Assembly: GCF_015905305.1 (NCBI RefSeq)
Contig: NZ_JADZLQ010000001.1
Span: 434,001-498,000, forward strand
Direction: 5' to 3'
From: Pinirhizobacter soli
GTDB taxonomy: Bacteria > Pseudomonadota > Gammaproteobacteria > Xanthomonadales > Rhodanobacteraceae
DNA length: 64,000 bases
In this document: piece after piece, positions 44,804-53,980 of the stretch
How the letters are laid out: the number at the start of each line of letters is the position of its first letter
How positions within the stretch are numbered: position 1 is the first letter of the stretch
Program-made: the position numbers and the translations under genes
Notes under the pieces: generated by a model
Told to the model about the DNA's origin: nothing
Databases searched by the model: none
What the model saw: the letters and a program-made list of their open reading frames with translations, nothing else

Positions 44804-45391
44804 TCATGGGCGTGTCTCCAGCCAGACTGGATGCGCAAGACCGATCACCGTAGAAGCCGCAATCGGCCCAAAGTAGCGGCTGTCGAACGACGCCGGATTG
44901 GTCACGCTCAACAGGAACAGTTCGCCAGATGCAAGACGGCGGCACTGCTGCCAGGATGGCAGCGGTCGGCCCAGCCGGTCGGCCGGCAGCACGGCGGCTG
45001 CAGGCACGCCATCGATGCGAACGATACCGCCAGCGATGCATACCTCCTGTGGTGACACGGCGCCCACTCGCTTGAGCAGCGGAACGCGCGTCGGCAGGTA
45101 GCCGCGCTGCGCAGCGAGTGCGTCGGCTTCGGCCGGCAGTGGGACAAGCACGATGCTGTCCACGGACAGCGGACGTGGCAGCGAGGCGGCCCGATGGCCG
45201 AACGGTTCAATGCGATACCAGCCGACCGCCACACTGTCGGACGGGTTGTAGGTCAGACGCGGCAGCGGCGACACGAATGCGGCCCAGGCCAGCGCAGCGA
45301 GGCCGGCAGCGGTGAAGCCCGTCAGCGCGATGCGAGCTCGCAGGCGCGAACGAGGATGCGGTGAGATGCTAGATGTGGAAAGCGTCGTCAT
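44804..45391 (-). CDS. traF: TraF-like S26 signal peptidase
   Basis: A 195-residue S26-family peptidase. One membrane helix (about residues 22-42) precedes the catalytic Ser in YNPSDSVAVGWYRIEP and the general-base Lys in PLLKRVGA. IncP TraF matures and cyclises the TrbC pilin, and the same role is expected here. The ATG at 45391 overlaps the DUF2840 gene stop by four bases. Confidence 0.88.
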   Translation of the reverse strand: MTTLSTSSISPHPRSRLRARIALTGFTAAGLAALAWAAFVSPLPRLTYNPSDSVAVGWYRIEPFGHRAASLPRPLSVDSIVLVPLPAEADALAAQRGYLPTRVPLLKRVGAVSPQEVCIAGGIVRIDGVPAAAVLPADRLGRPLPSWQQCRRLASGELFLLSVTNPASFDSRYFGPIAASTVIGLAHPVWLETRP

Positions 45392-45933
45392 GGCAACGCC
45401 CTCCCGGCCAGCCAAGCCGCATGTCGCTCGGCGGTGTATTCGGGTAGTGGCAAGCGCGCAGCGAGCCGGTTGCCGAGCGTGCGCCAGTACGCGGGCGACA
45501 CGTCGGCTGGCGCAATGCCCAGCGCCTCGATGGCGTCGAGCTGCGCAAACACAGCGCGGACGGCGGGTTCGCCTTCCGCGTGCAGCAGCAACCGCGCGCC
45601 GGGCAGCACGCCGGGGATGCGCTGCGCCGCATCCAGCGACGTGCAAGCCTGCATCACCATGAGTTCCCAACGGATCGTGCCGTAGTCATTCGCCTGCCAC
45701 CGGATGCGGCAAAACACGGCCCCCGACAGGAACACCGCGACACGGCGCCAGTGGTCAAGCCGGACGATGCGTGACGGTTCTCCGAAGCGCAGGTAGAGGT
45801 CGATGCGCCGTTCGACGTAGGCGAGCGATACGCGGGTCAACGGTACGGTGCCGACCCGTCTGGCGAGCATCGCAAGCGAAGACGGATTCGTGTTGATCGT
45901 GGCAGCCGTGGCCGCCAAAGGTTGTACGTTCAT
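45388..45933 (-). CDS. DUF2840 protein
   Basis: A 181-residue protein of the DUF2840 family, found next to traF and parA in Tn4371-like elements. The motif VERRIDLYLRFGEPSRIVRLDHWRR is described here as residues 40-64. No function is known. It is coupled by four-base overlaps to the genes on both sides. Confidence 0.8.
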   Translation of the reverse strand: MNVQPLAATAATINTNPSSLAMLARRVGTVPLTRVSLAYVERRIDLYLRFGEPSRIVRLDHWRRVAVFLSGAVFCRIRWQANDYGTIRWELMVMQACTSLDAAQRIPGVLPGARLLLHAEGEPAVRAVFAQLDAIEALGIAPADVSPAYWRTLGNRLAARLPLPEYTAERHAAWLAGRALP

Positions 45934-46181
45934 TGGGAGTTCTCCGGAAACTCGCGCTCCAGCAGTGCGCGCAGCAGTTCGGCCACCGTCACGCCACCCG
46001 TGAAGGCAGACACCTTGATGCGCGCCCGCATGGCGGGCGTGATGTCGAGGGTCAGGCGCGCGGTGTAGAGGTCGCCCTTTTGCAAAGCGTCGGCGTCGCC
46101 CTGGCGAATCCACGCCTCGGCGTGCGGATTCGCTGGCGGACGCGCGCCGATGCCGATGCGTTTGCCGCGCGTATTCGTCAT
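45930..46181 (-). CDS. Small ribbon-helix-helix partition-type protein
   Basis: An 83-residue protein. The ATG at 46181 overlaps the parA stop (ATGA), matching the other couplings in this cluster, so it is preferred to one nine bases upstream. The C-terminal half (YTARLTLDITPAMRARIKVSAF) looks like an RHH fold, as in ParG-type centromere-binding proteins that partner ParA. A role as the DNA-binding half of a ParA system is inferred. Confidence 0.65.
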   Translation of the reverse strand: MTNTRGKRIGIGARPPANPHAEAWIRQGDADALQKGDLYTARLTLDITPAMRARIKVSAFTGGVTVAELLRALLEREFPENSQ

Positions 46182-46816
46182 GTCGGCCACCGCAGCAGTT
46201 CGTCGGTGAGTGCGGCGATCTCGCGCGCAGCGGCGCTCTCAGGTGCCGTCTCGCGTGCGAGCCGTCCGGCAGCCACGCTATCGGCGAAGACGATGCGTTG
46301 ATGCACTTCCGAGCGCAGTGCTGGCAGCGGTTGTTCGGCCAGCGACTGCCGCGCCTCCCGGCCGATGATGGTGGTGCTGACGCGCCGGTTGATGACGAAG
46401 GCCGCGCGTAGCGCAGGCCGAAACACTTGCGCTTCGCGGATCAACGCCACCATCTCGGCGCTGGCCCACAGGTCGTAGGGACTGGGCTGTACCGGGATCA
46501 GCACACGCTCGGCCGCCAGCAACGCGGAGCGCGCCAAGGCGGCGATGCGTGGCGGCCCGTCGATGATGACGTGATCGGCCCGCCTGGCGAGTTCTGGGGC
46601 CTCCTGGTGCAGCGTCTCGCGTGCCAAGCCCACGGCACTGAATAGCCTAGGCAGACCTTGCTGGCTTCTGCGTTGCGTCCAGTCCAGCGATGAACCCTGC
46701 GGATCGGCATCCAGCAGGATGACCGATTGCCCGCGCATCGCCAGTTCGCCCGCGATGTGCGTGGCGAGCGTGGTCTTGCCCACGCCGCCTTTCTGATTGA
46801 GCAAGGCAACGATCAT
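46178..46816 (-). CDS. parA: ParA-family partition ATPase
   Basis: A 212-residue ParA/MinD ATPase with the deviant Walker A KGGVGKT (9-15) and a DADPQGSSLDW motif. It has no N-terminal HTH, so it is of the small ParA (type Ib) class that pairs with an RHH partner. It should stabilise the excised, circular element. The ATG at 46816 is the conserved family start (MIVALLNQKGG). Confidence 0.9.
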   Translation of the reverse strand: MIVALLNQKGGVGKTTLATHIAGELAMRGQSVILLDADPQGSSLDWTQRRSQQGLPRLFSAVGLARETLHQEAPELARRADHVIIDGPPRIAALARSALLAAERVLIPVQPSPYDLWASAEMVALIREAQVFRPALRAAFVINRRVSTTIIGREARQSLAEQPLPALRSEVHQRIVFADSVAAGRLARETAPESAAAREIAALTDELLRWPT

Positions 46817-47016
46817 GGCGCGGCCCTCCGATCTGGAAAGCCGGCCTGTTTTTGCCCTGAAAACCGGGGTTGTTTTTGCTTTCGGAGTTGCTTTGGTTTT
46901 TGCCTTTCGGCAGTTGTCCACCGAAACGGCGCGCTTCTACTAAAAGTTAGAGAATTTAAGTTAGGTAAGTTAAGGGGCGTCGAAACCCGCGCCGTTATTG
47001 GCTTTGCGAGCGATTC

Positions 47017-47081
47017 GTACTCCTGATAGCACGATAGGCGTACTCCCGATAGCACGATACCCGTTACTCCTGATAGCACGA
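47017..47081 (-). repeat. Three iterons next to repA
   Basis: TACTCCTGATAGCACGA occurs at 47018-47034 and 47065-47081, and with one change (C for T) at 47041-47057. Spacings are 23 and 24 bp, about two helical turns. Iterons beside a replication initiator gene are typical of a plasmid-type origin bound by Rep. A TTATCCCC stretch follows at about 47106. They lie just downstream of repA in the parA-repA gap, which holds no gene. Confidence 0.7.
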
Positions 47082-47105
47082 GCCCGTCCACAGGTTTTCC
47101 CGCAG

Positions 47106-47951
47106 TTATCCCCGTGCCGTGAACGGCACGGGTCGGAAGGTCAATAACTCCGTCCGCTCGCCCGGCATCCGTTCGATGCCCAGGACGTAGCCTGGCAGTG
47201 ATTGACGCGCCACCAAAACGCGTAAGTCGTACGCGAAGTCCGAAAACCGCGAGCTGCTGCCAGACTTGCGATACAGATGTCGGAAGTCGAACTGCCAGCC
47301 AGCTTCCTGTCGACCGCCATGCTTGCGCACCAGCCGATACAGCCATCGCTCGATGCCGCCCGTGAGTCGGAAGTACGCCGGGTCGATGGTGAGTACCAGC
47401 GCCGCGTCGAGCACGCCCGCATAGAACCAGTCCGGCAGAATCAATTCGATGCCCAGCGGCGTGCCGCGGGCGTCGGCCAACTCTTTCCACTCGTTGATCC
47501 AAGAAAAGCGGTGCAGTCGTCGTCCGGTCGTCCCTCGGATGGACGTGGCCACCGTGGTCGATTGCAAGCGATCCAGCGCAGCCTTGAGGCGTTGATAGTC
47601 GTGCAGCGACGTTCCACGCCCAATGAAGCGCAGGATCTCGTAGGGCGTTGCCTGCATCAGGCGCGATGGACGAATACCCGCATCGCGCGCTTCCACGATT
47701 TGCGAAGCGGCCCAGATCAGGATGTCCGCATCCCAGATGGTGGCGATGCCGTGCTCCAGTGTCCCTTCCACGCGTATCGTGACGTTGCCGCTGCGAAAGT
47801 CGATCGGCGCCGTGCGCCGCGATTTCGCCAGCGAGAAAAATGGAAAGGCCATCAGGTCCTGGCTGTCGCGCGGCGCCATGTCGCCCGGCAAGGCGCGGAA
47901 CAGATCGAGCTGTTCCCGCTCCCGCGATGGGTTGGACAGGGCGATGGCCAC
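47106..47951 (-). CDS. repA: Replication initiator protein RepA (RPA family)
   Basis: A 281-residue protein of the replication initiator A family (PF10134-type). Conserved features include QDLMAFPFFSLAKS, TIWDADILIWAASQI and RLTGGIERWLYRLVRKHGG. It probably allows plasmid-like replication of the circular ICE. The three iterons lie immediately downstream. A perfect inverted repeat (CCGTGCCGT/ACGGCACGG, 47112-47131) sits within its last codons. Confidence 0.88.
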   Translation of the reverse strand: MAIALSNPSREREQLDLFRALPGDMAPRDSQDLMAFPFFSLAKSRRTAPIDFRSGNVTIRVEGTLEHGIATIWDADILIWAASQIVEARDAGIRPSRLMQATPYEILRFIGRGTSLHDYQRLKAALDRLQSTTVATSIRGTTGRRLHRFSWINEWKELADARGTPLGIELILPDWFYAGVLDAALVLTIDPAYFRLTGGIERWLYRLVRKHGGRQEAGWQFDFRHLYRKSGSSSRFSDFAYDLRVLVARQSLPGYVLGIERMPGERTELLTFRPVPFTARG

Positions 47952-47965
47952 CGGCGAGCCACCGA

Positions 47966-48256
47966 TCAGCGCGCACGGCTGTCGGCCGAGTGGTGCTCGG
48001 CGTATTCCGGGTCGGACGTGGTTTCGTAGCTGCGCTGGTCGGCCCAGGCATCAAGGTCGGCCACCGCGTACATGACGCGCCGGCCGAATTTGCGGAACTT
48101 CGGCCCGTTGCCGATCACGCGCTGTTTCTCCAGCGTGCGCGGCGAGAGGCGCAGGTAGTCGGCGGCCTCATCATTGGTGAGATAGCGTTGAGGCTGCGCC
48201 GGCGCGGGAGCGGCGGCAGGTTGCAAGGGAGCGGGTCGCATGGTGAGAACCTCCAT
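47966..48256 (-). CDS. Helix-turn-helix (AlpA/excisionase-like) protein
   Basis: A 96-residue protein with an HTH_17-type motif: YLTNDEAADYLRLSPRTLEKQ, here residues 26-46, then FRKFGRRVMYAVADLDAW. Such proteins act as excisionases or regulators of integrating elements. It precedes repA by 14 bp on the same strand and may control it. Confidence 0.82.
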   Translation of the reverse strand: MEVLTMRPAPLQPAAAPAPAQPQRYLTNDEAADYLRLSPRTLEKQRVIGNGPKFRKFGRRVMYAVADLDAWADQRSYETTSDPEYAEHHSADSRAR

Positions 48257-48366
48257 CGGTCAGGAACGCCCGGCCACACAACGCGACCGGATGGAGGCAG
48301 TCTCAAGAAAGAGGCGCGGAGCGCAGAGGGTCGTTTTGCAGTGAAGGCAAAGCGACCCTCCCCAGG

Positions 48367-49122
48367 TCATTCGAGCTGTGCCAGACGGCGATAGCCGCCG
48401 CGCATCAGCAATCGGCCGCGCTGCACTAAGCGGCGCACGCGCGAACGAAGGCCACCGTCGGCGTACCAGCCGCCGGCCACGGCTTCGGTGCCGAACAGCC
48501 CTGCGGCTGTTTCGCGCAAGGACGCACCCGCCAGGGTTGCGTCGAGTGCCTGGAGCGTGTGCAACTCCAGCAGCGCCGCGGGCGTGGGCCGGGAGCGGGC
48601 CAGTGCCGCAGGCGCGGTCTCGGCGACAACGGCCAGCTTGTCTAGTTCGGCCGCTATCGTGTGGTAGCGCCCGCAGGGCGCAGCACACGCGCGGACGGCA
48701 TAGAGATAGGCCATGCCATCGGCCAGGCCCGGTGCCAGTGCGAGCCGCACGCAGCAGCCGGGCCATCGTGCCACCAGCACCAAGCGCTTGCCATCGTGGA
48801 TCAGATGCTTGTGGCCCGGGATGCGCCAAAACTCGAAGGCGTCGGCATCGGGTGGCGGGTCGGCGTCCGGGTAGAGCTGGAGCACGGCGTCATGGTCGGG
48901 GAACCAAGCTGGATGCGCGTCGCGCGCATCCAGCGCCGGGTCTTCCAGCAGGCGAAGCCCCCAGGCATGCGCCGCATCCGGCCTGTTGCGACGGCGTAGC
49001 CAGTCGCGCCGGTAGTCGGGATGGCGGCGCAGGTACTCCCAAGCCAGCGCGAGGCCGTCGAGGTGCAGCACGTAGAGATACGCGGCGGTTGGATACCAGG
49101 GCTCGGTGCTTCGATCAGCCAT
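48367..49122 (-). CDS. DUF2285/DUF6499 domain protein
   Basis: A 251-residue protein. The N-terminus (PWYPTAAYLYVLHLDGLALAWEYLRRHPDYRRDW, described here as residues 8-42) is the DUF6499-type transcriptional-regulator-like region. The C-terminus is DUF2285, seen in Tn4371/ICE maintenance blocks upstream of the HTH-repA pair. Function unknown; regulation is suspected from context. Confidence 0.82.
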   Translation of the reverse strand: MADRSTEPWYPTAAYLYVLHLDGLALAWEYLRRHPDYRRDWLRRRNRPDAAHAWGLRLLEDPALDARDAHPAWFPDHDAVLQLYPDADPPPDADAFEFWRIPGHKHLIHDGKRLVLVARWPGCCVRLALAPGLADGMAYLYAVRACAAPCGRYHTIAAELDKLAVVAETAPAALARSRPTPAALLELHTLQALDATLAGASLRETAAGLFGTEAVAGGWYADGGLRSRVRRLVQRGRLLMRGGYRRLAQLE

Positions 49123-49475
49123 AACGCAACCTCCTGTTGGACAGGAACGTCGCTATGGGCGTCGAAGACAGGAGCTACTGCGTTATCCGAAAACCGTCCT
49201 CAAGGAGGGCTAAGCTGGCAGTGGTCAAGACCGATTGGCTCCGAAATCTTGCGGGGTTCGTCCGAGTGCGACGACCGCGCATCCCGGAAATGGGGCGCGG
49301 CACTGACACCGTGCCGCAGCCCGCGCCGCACATCATGTCTTTCTGGGTCATGTCGCACCCTCTTGGTGCAAGAGTGCCGATTCAGACCCCAGCCGTCTTG
49401 AGCCAGACTGAGAAAGACACAGTACGCCGCAACGGCCTGTGTCCGGATGGCCTGCAGCCGGGAGCAGATGGTTCG
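49123..49475. other. Non-coding gap, nothing recognised
   Basis: The 353 bp between the DUF2285 and DUF2958 genes hold no gene I can support. A plus-strand frame at 49137-49526 overlaps DUF2958 and has no family-like features. Confidence 0.5.
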
Positions 49476-49826
49476 TCAGTCGGGGATCGAACCATCGCGC
49501 TGCGCCAGTCGGGCGTACTCCAATAACGGCCGCGAGGCGCGGAAATACAGGTCACGCAGGATGGGCCGCTGCTGCGGCCCGACGATGCTGGCCAGGTCGG
49601 ATAACTTGACCGTCCCCAGTGCAGGCAGGCCAATGCCGAGGTCGATCAGCCCCCACGCGGTATCGCCATCGGCTGGGTCGAGCGCGGCCAGCAACCAGGT
49701 CGCATGCGCATCCGGCGTGAACAGTCGCACCACTGGCAGCGGGTCGATGCTCTGGCCGGCGGCGCGCGCCGCGCCGTTGGCGAGCAGGCGTGCGCGTTCG
49801 TCGGCGGTGGTGAACGGCTGGGTCAT
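49476..49826 (-). CDS. DUF2958 protein
   Basis: A 116-residue protein of the DUF2958 family, which contains DGDTAWGLIDLGIG and PQQRPILRDLYF-type motifs. It is common in ICE and plasmid backbones near parB and DUF932 genes. The ATG at 49826 (MTQPFTTADERARLL) is preferred to one five codons upstream. Function unknown. Confidence 0.82.
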   Translation of the reverse strand: MTQPFTTADERARLLANGAARAAGQSIDPLPVVRLFTPDAHATWLLAALDPADGDTAWGLIDLGIGLPALGTVKLSDLASIVGPQQRPILRDLYFRASRPLLEYARLAQRDGSIPD

Positions 49827-50140
49827 GGGCAGGAATCCCACGCATCTGCGAATGCACGAACACGCCTTTCAGTCGAAGCACGGAACCGCCAAGGCGGATA
49901 TGCGCTTTCGTGCGCAAGCACGAATGCGCAATCTCTCGAATCCGTACATGCACATAAACGCAGACGCGGAATTGTGGATGTCAGGAAAGACACGAATGCG
50001 GCTCCCCGGTTCTGGCGAAATCCTCAGATGCGGATTTCCTTAAAGGCCCAAATACGGAAAACAAAACACCAATTGAACACTATAGATTGTAGCCCTATAG
50101 GGCGCAATAGGTTGTCATCTTGGTTTTATAGGGAAAACCA
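49827..50140. promoter_or_regulatory. Regulatory region upstream of the XRE gene
   Basis: This 314-bp gap contains two CACGAATGCG repeats (49919-49928 and 49991-50000). It also has an AT-rich promoter region with TTGAAC (50073-50078), a 17-bp spacer and TATAGG (50096-50101). A perfect palindrome CCCTATAGGG (50093-50102) overlaps the -10 box. Further TATAG elements occur at 50081 and 50128. Autoregulation by the XRE protein is likely. Confidence 0.55.
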
Positions 50141-50437
50141 TTGGTGGCGGCTAAAAACTCATTGGCAACGGCAATACGGACAGTCAGAAAAGCGCGCGGC
50201 TTGAGCCAGGAAGCGTTTTCTGATGTGTCGAGCCGCACCTATATGAGTTCACTGGAACGCGACCTGAAAAGCCCGACCCTGCACAAACTGACCGAGCTGT
50301 GCGAGGTCATGGAAGTGCATCCGCTCACGCTGCTGACGCTGGCCTATGCCGGCGACAGCCCGCACAAGGCCGATCAGCTTCTGGTGCAGGTGCGCCAGGA
50401 ACTGGAGGCAATCTTGAAGAAGCGCGACTCGCCGTAG
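50141..50437 (+). CDS. XRE-family HTH regulator
   Basis: A 98-residue protein with a Cro/C1-type HTH (AIRTVRKARGLSQEAFSDVSSRTYMSSLER; residues 11-40). It begins at TTG (50141) or GTG (50144). It is one of few plus-strand genes in the element and is convergent with DUF736. Palindromes overlap its predicted promoter. It probably controls the maintenance or excision genes of the ICE. Confidence 0.82.
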   Translation: MVAAKNSLATAIRTVRKARGLSQEAFSDVSSRTYMSSLERDLKSPTLHKLTELCEVMEVHPLTLLTLAYAGDSPHKADQLLVQVRQELEAILKKRDSP

Positions 50438-50503
50438 CCGAGCGCGGTGCTGCGACTAGCAGCACCGCGCCCCGCCGCAATGGCGGGGTGCTAGGGGCGG
50501 CTG

Positions 50504-50818
50504 TCAGGCCGCTTGAGGCTTGCTGCGCGACCAGATCAGGTCGTGCGTGCCGTCCTCTCCTTCGATCAGGCGGGCATAGACCGTTGCCGGGAACGAAGGA
50601 TCGTCCACGGTCAGGGACAGGTAATCCCGCCCGGCTTCGCTGGTCTTCTTCCACGCTGCGCCGATGTCATGGCTTGCCGCCTGCAGGCGGAAGTCGGGAG
50701 CGTTCTCATTGTTGCCCTTGTCGTTGGGAACCAGCTTGACCTTGACGTTGAGCGTCAGGGTGCGGAGCGTGCCGGTGAAACCGTCTTTGTCTGCGGTGAA
50801 GGTGCCGATGTTAGCCAT
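50504..50818 (-). CDS. DUF736 protein
   Basis: A 104-residue DUF736 family protein ([21 protein letters not shown] start). Members are small proteins of ICE and plasmid backbones, often near parB, with no established function. A large hairpin lies about 120 bp upstream (50937-50992), perhaps in its leader. Confidence 0.88.
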   Translation of the reverse strand: MANIGTFTADKDGFTGTLRTLTLNVKVKLVPNDKGNNENAPDFRLQAASHDIGAAWKKTSEAGRDYLSLTVDDPSFPATVYARLIEGEDGTHDLIWSRSKPQAA

Positions 50819-51580
50819 GATGATTTTCCTTTCGGGTTAAACAAGATCGCGCCAGTGCGTCCTTGTTGTGATCCAGCCGGCGGGAGATGGGCGGGCCGCA
50901 CCGCGCAGCGGTCGCAGCAGCGTGGAGAACCTGGAAGCGCAAAGAATTTGTCCCGCGAGGAAGCCGCGCAGCGGCGGGGAAATTGTTTGCGCTGGAAGGT
51001 TGCGGCCATAAAGCCCAAGGCGCAGCCGTGCTCTCGCCAGGATTCACAACAGACCAAGGACGTACAGGCCGACCGCTCCCGAAAGAAGACATGGCGGACT
51101 CGACATCCCCGCGTGATGGCTTCACCGGCTTGTACCCTGATGCGGCAAGGCCAACACCCCAGCGACAAGGCGGGAGCGCCCCTGCCGCAGCTTGCGGCCT
51201 CGTGCTTGAGGCGTGACGTGGAAGCTCCATAAGCTCGGCCGGGCGGGTGTGTCGGTGAACCGTCCTTCGTGACGTACAGGCGATGAACCGCCAGCGTCGG
51301 GGACAGCACGCTTTTGCACAACCTGCCGCAGCAAGCCTGGACGTAGCCCCACATGCTCGGCCCATGCGGCGGGGCGTCATCGAAACGTTGCCCGCGTCAG
51401 CGGGCACTGATCGCCATACCGCGCGCAAGGCACTGGCACTTGTGCGCTCGCCACGTCGTCGCCTGGTCGAAGGCGGCGACGTGGCGGTTTTGCTTTGGAT
51501 GTTGAAACCGGGTGCGGCGGGCGCCCGCCGCACCCGGATTTTGGGAAACAGCCCCTGGCGCGATGCGCCGGGGGCTGCTG
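50819..51580. other. Long non-coding gap with large hairpin
   Basis: No gene is convincing in these 762 bp. Open frames here look like antisense noise rich in Arg, Ala and Pro. The main structure is the inverted repeat at 50937-50992. The gap probably contains DUF736 promoter and leader sequence. Confidence 0.5.
50937..50992. repeat. Large inverted repeat upstream of DUF736
   Basis: The left arm GCGCAAAGAATTTGTCCCGC (50937-50956) pairs almost fully with the right arm GCGGGGAAATTGTTTGCGC (50974-50992). The 17-base loop contributes to an inner palindrome GCCGC/GCGGC. It may be a regulatory RNA leader or a protein-binding site. Confidence 0.6.
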
Positions 51581-51793
51581 TTATTGTTTGGTTTCGATGA
51601 TCCACCACACCGAACGCGGCAAGGGTTGGCCGCTGATGGGGTGTATGTCGGTCAGGTCGGCGAAGGCCGTCCAACCGCGAGGGGGACGGTAGCCGCGCAC
51701 GTCACCATCGCCATGCCAACGGCGGGCGCGCACCGTGCCGGGGGCATAGGTCGCCGCCATGCGCGGGCGAGTGGTCGGGTTCTGGCTGTTCAT
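51581..51793 (-). CDS. Small conserved-looking protein downstream of parB
   Basis: A 70-residue protein (MNSQNPTTRPRMAATYAPGT) ending with PRSVWWIIETKQ. It starts 64 bp after the parB stop on the same strand, and its composition differs from the noise frames around it. I recognise no domain. Confidence 0.5.
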   Translation of the reverse strand: MNSQNPTTRPRMAATYAPGTVRARRWHGDGDVRGYRPPRGWTAFADLTDIHPISGQPLPRSVWWIIETKQ

Positions 51794-51857
51794 GGGGAAA
51801 GCTCCTGGCCTGCCGAAGCGCCCCGAACAGTGCCGGAGCGCTTGGCGGTGGCAAAGG

Positions 51858-53900
51858 TCATGCGGCGAGCGCGTGGGCTTCCGCTTCGTCGGTAGCATCT
51901 TCCGGCGCATCCACGTCCTGCGTGTCTTCCTGCGGCTCCGTGTCGTGTCCGCTTCTGAACACGGCGGGCATCCAGCCGGTGCCATCAGCCAGCCGTTCGG
52001 CCTCGCTGGCAATGTCGCCTTTCTTCAACTTCTCCAACCGGGTAACGTGCGACGGCGCGAACTCGCCCACGGCTTCCAGAATCACCGCCTTGGAAACGTG
52101 CTTGAAGTAGCCTTCGGCAGTCGGCTTCCACCATGCGGCCATGTCCAGCCCCACAGCCTGCGCCAGTTCCGCGCCCGGTTGCTGCACCGTGGCGCGGGGC
52201 GTTACCACGTTCACGGTCGCCGCCACGCATACCGCCAGCAACCGCACCAGTTCGCCTTGCTCCATCGCCAGCAGCGCGGTGAAAAGTTCGGCGCTGTCCT
52301 GCGGCAACGCTTCGCTCGCGACGTGGTGCAACTCGCGCAGGGCCACGGCGGCGGGCGAATCAGGCCAGTCCGGGGCCATGCCTTCCAACCGGTCTTGCAC
52401 GGTCAGGCGCGTGCCCAGCGGCAAGTCGCGGCCGTAGTGGCTGTCCTGCAAGACGGTCTGCACCATGCCATGCACCAGCGCGGCCAGCGCGATTTGCGGA
52501 TGCCGGGCGACTTCGATTTGCAGCGCGGCGGTGCGGTGCGCGCTCAACCGCTGCGCCAGCCGGTCGGATAGGCTCGCGGCCTTGGGCTGCTCGGCGTCCT
52601 CGCCTTCATCGTCGTTCCCGGCTTCGCCTTCCGCGCTGCCGAACCCCTGCCGCAAGCGTTCCAGCGTGCGCAGCGCCTTGGCTTCGGCTTCGCGCAGCAG
52701 CCCGCGATGAATCACGGCTTCGCCCTCGCGGTTGAGGGTGACGATGGCACCGGCCACGGCGCGCACGTCCGGGGCGTAGCCCTGCAAGGCTTCCTCCACG
52801 GCTTGTAGTTCCCCGGCGACCTGTTCGCGGCGCGGTTCCAGCGCTTCGGTCTTGTCCTCGTCCTCGGCGTCGTAGGCTTCTTCCAGTTCGGCGTCGATCT
52901 TGTCGAGGCGGGTTTGCAGCGAGGCGATGCGGCGGGCTTCGCGGGCGTTCGGTTCGCGGCGCTGGAGTGGCGCGTTCTGGAACGCCTGCCGCTCGGCGTA
53001 GCTCATGTGCGGCACGGCTTCCACCCACGCCCAACCCTCGGCCCGCACGTCCCCGGCTAACGCATCCAGCTTGCCGCGCACCAGCGTTTCCAGCAGCGCG
53101 GCGTCGGTCAGGTAGGTTCCGGCGTCGCCTTCCGCGAACAGGTCGCGGCGGATGCCCCCGCCTGCCGTGGCGTAGGCGTCCATCCCGATGAAATGCACCA
53201 GCGGATGCGTGGCGTCGATTTCGCGCTCGGTCAGGCGTTCGCGCAGCGCGGACGCGCCACGCTGCCATTCGAGCGCACCGTAGAACGCGGCTTCCTGCGC
53301 GGCGTGGTCGTCGGTGATGGTCAAGGCCATCAACTGTTCCAGCGTCACGCCACCGGCCCGATAGTCGGCCATTAGGCGCGGCGAGACGTTGGCCAGCTTC
53401 AAGCGGCGCTGCACCACCAGCGGGGACACGCCGAAGTCGGCGGCAATGTCTTCCACCGGGCGGCCTTCGGTCACCAGCGCGGCGAACGCCTCGAACTGGT
53501 CGGCAGGGTGCATGGCCTCGCGCAGCACGTTCTCGGCCAAGCTCACGGTACGCGCCGAAGCATCGGGTACCAGCAAGCACGGCACTTCGTAGTCGGCGGC
53601 GATGCGCTTTTTCTTCGCCAGCAGCTTCAACGCGGTCAGGCGGCGGTCGCCGGCCACCACTTCGTATTGCTCGCCATCGGCGGCGAGGATGACGACGAGG
53701 TTTTGCAGCAGGCCGATGCGGGCGATGCTCGCGGCCAGTTCGGGGACGGACAGGCGCGGGGCCTTGCGCGCGTTGCGCTTGGAGCGGCGCGACAGCAACT
53801 GCGAGAGCGAAACCAGAATCAGGTTCTTGGTCGGGTCGGCCACTTCCAGCGGGGCGGCGGTTTCGATGGCGCGGGCTTCAGTATGGGTAACGGCGTTCAT
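51858..53900 (-). CDS. parB: Large ParB/RepB/Spo0J-family protein
   Basis: A 680-residue protein with an N-terminal ParB nuclease-like domain (LLQNLVVILAADGEQYEVVAGDRRLTALK; residues 63-91) and a central HTH region (VEDIAADFGVSPLVVQRRLKL). The long C-terminus includes a Glu-rich coiled coil (residues 330-400). It is much larger than chromosomal ParB and typical of ICE and plasmid ParB-like proteins encoded near DUF932. It may act in partition or transcription control rather than with the distant small ParA. Confidence 0.85.
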   Translation of the reverse strand: MNAVTHTEARAIETAAPLEVADPTKNLILVSLSQLLSRRSKRNARKAPRLSVPELAASIARIGLLQNLVVILAADGEQYEVVAGDRRLTALKLLAKKKRIAADYEVPCLLVPDASARTVSLAENVLREAMHPADQFEAFAALVTEGRPVEDIAADFGVSPLVVQRRLKLANVSPRLMADYRAGGVTLEQLMALTITDDHAAQEAAFYGALEWQRGASALRERLTEREIDATHPLVHFIGMDAYATAGGGIRRDLFAEGDAGTYLTDAALLETLVRGKLDALAGDVRAEGWAWVEAVPHMSYAERQAFQNAPLQRREPNAREARRIASLQTRLDKIDAELEEAYDAEDEDKTEALEPRREQVAGELQAVEEALQGYAPDVRAVAGAIVTLNREGEAVIHRGLLREAEAKALRTLERLRQGFGSAEGEAGNDDEGEDAEQPKAASLSDRLAQRLSAHRTAALQIEVARHPQIALAALVHGMVQTVLQDSHYGRDLPLGTRLTVQDRLEGMAPDWPDSPAAVALRELHHVASEALPQDSAELFTALLAMEQGELVRLLAVCVAATVNVVTPRATVQQPGAELAQAVGLDMAAWWKPTAEGYFKHVSKAVILEAVGEFAPSHVTRLEKLKKGDIASEAERLADGTGWMPAVFRSGHDTEPQEDTQDVDAPEDATDEAEAHALAA

Positions 53901-53980
53901 GGTGATAACTCCTTGCGATTAGGGATGCAGCGTTGAGAAGAAGCGGCAAGGGCTGCTGCCTGCCCCTGCCGCGTGGGGAT

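Noticed and set aside
49137-49526. Plus-strand gene in the DUF2285-DUF2958 gap
   Set aside because: It overlaps DUF2958, and the predicted protein has no recognisable or gene-like character.
50811-51674. Minus-strand 287-residue frame spanning the DUF736 leader
   Set aside because: It overlaps the DUF736 start, is low in hydrophobic core residues, and contains the large hairpin; more likely non-coding.
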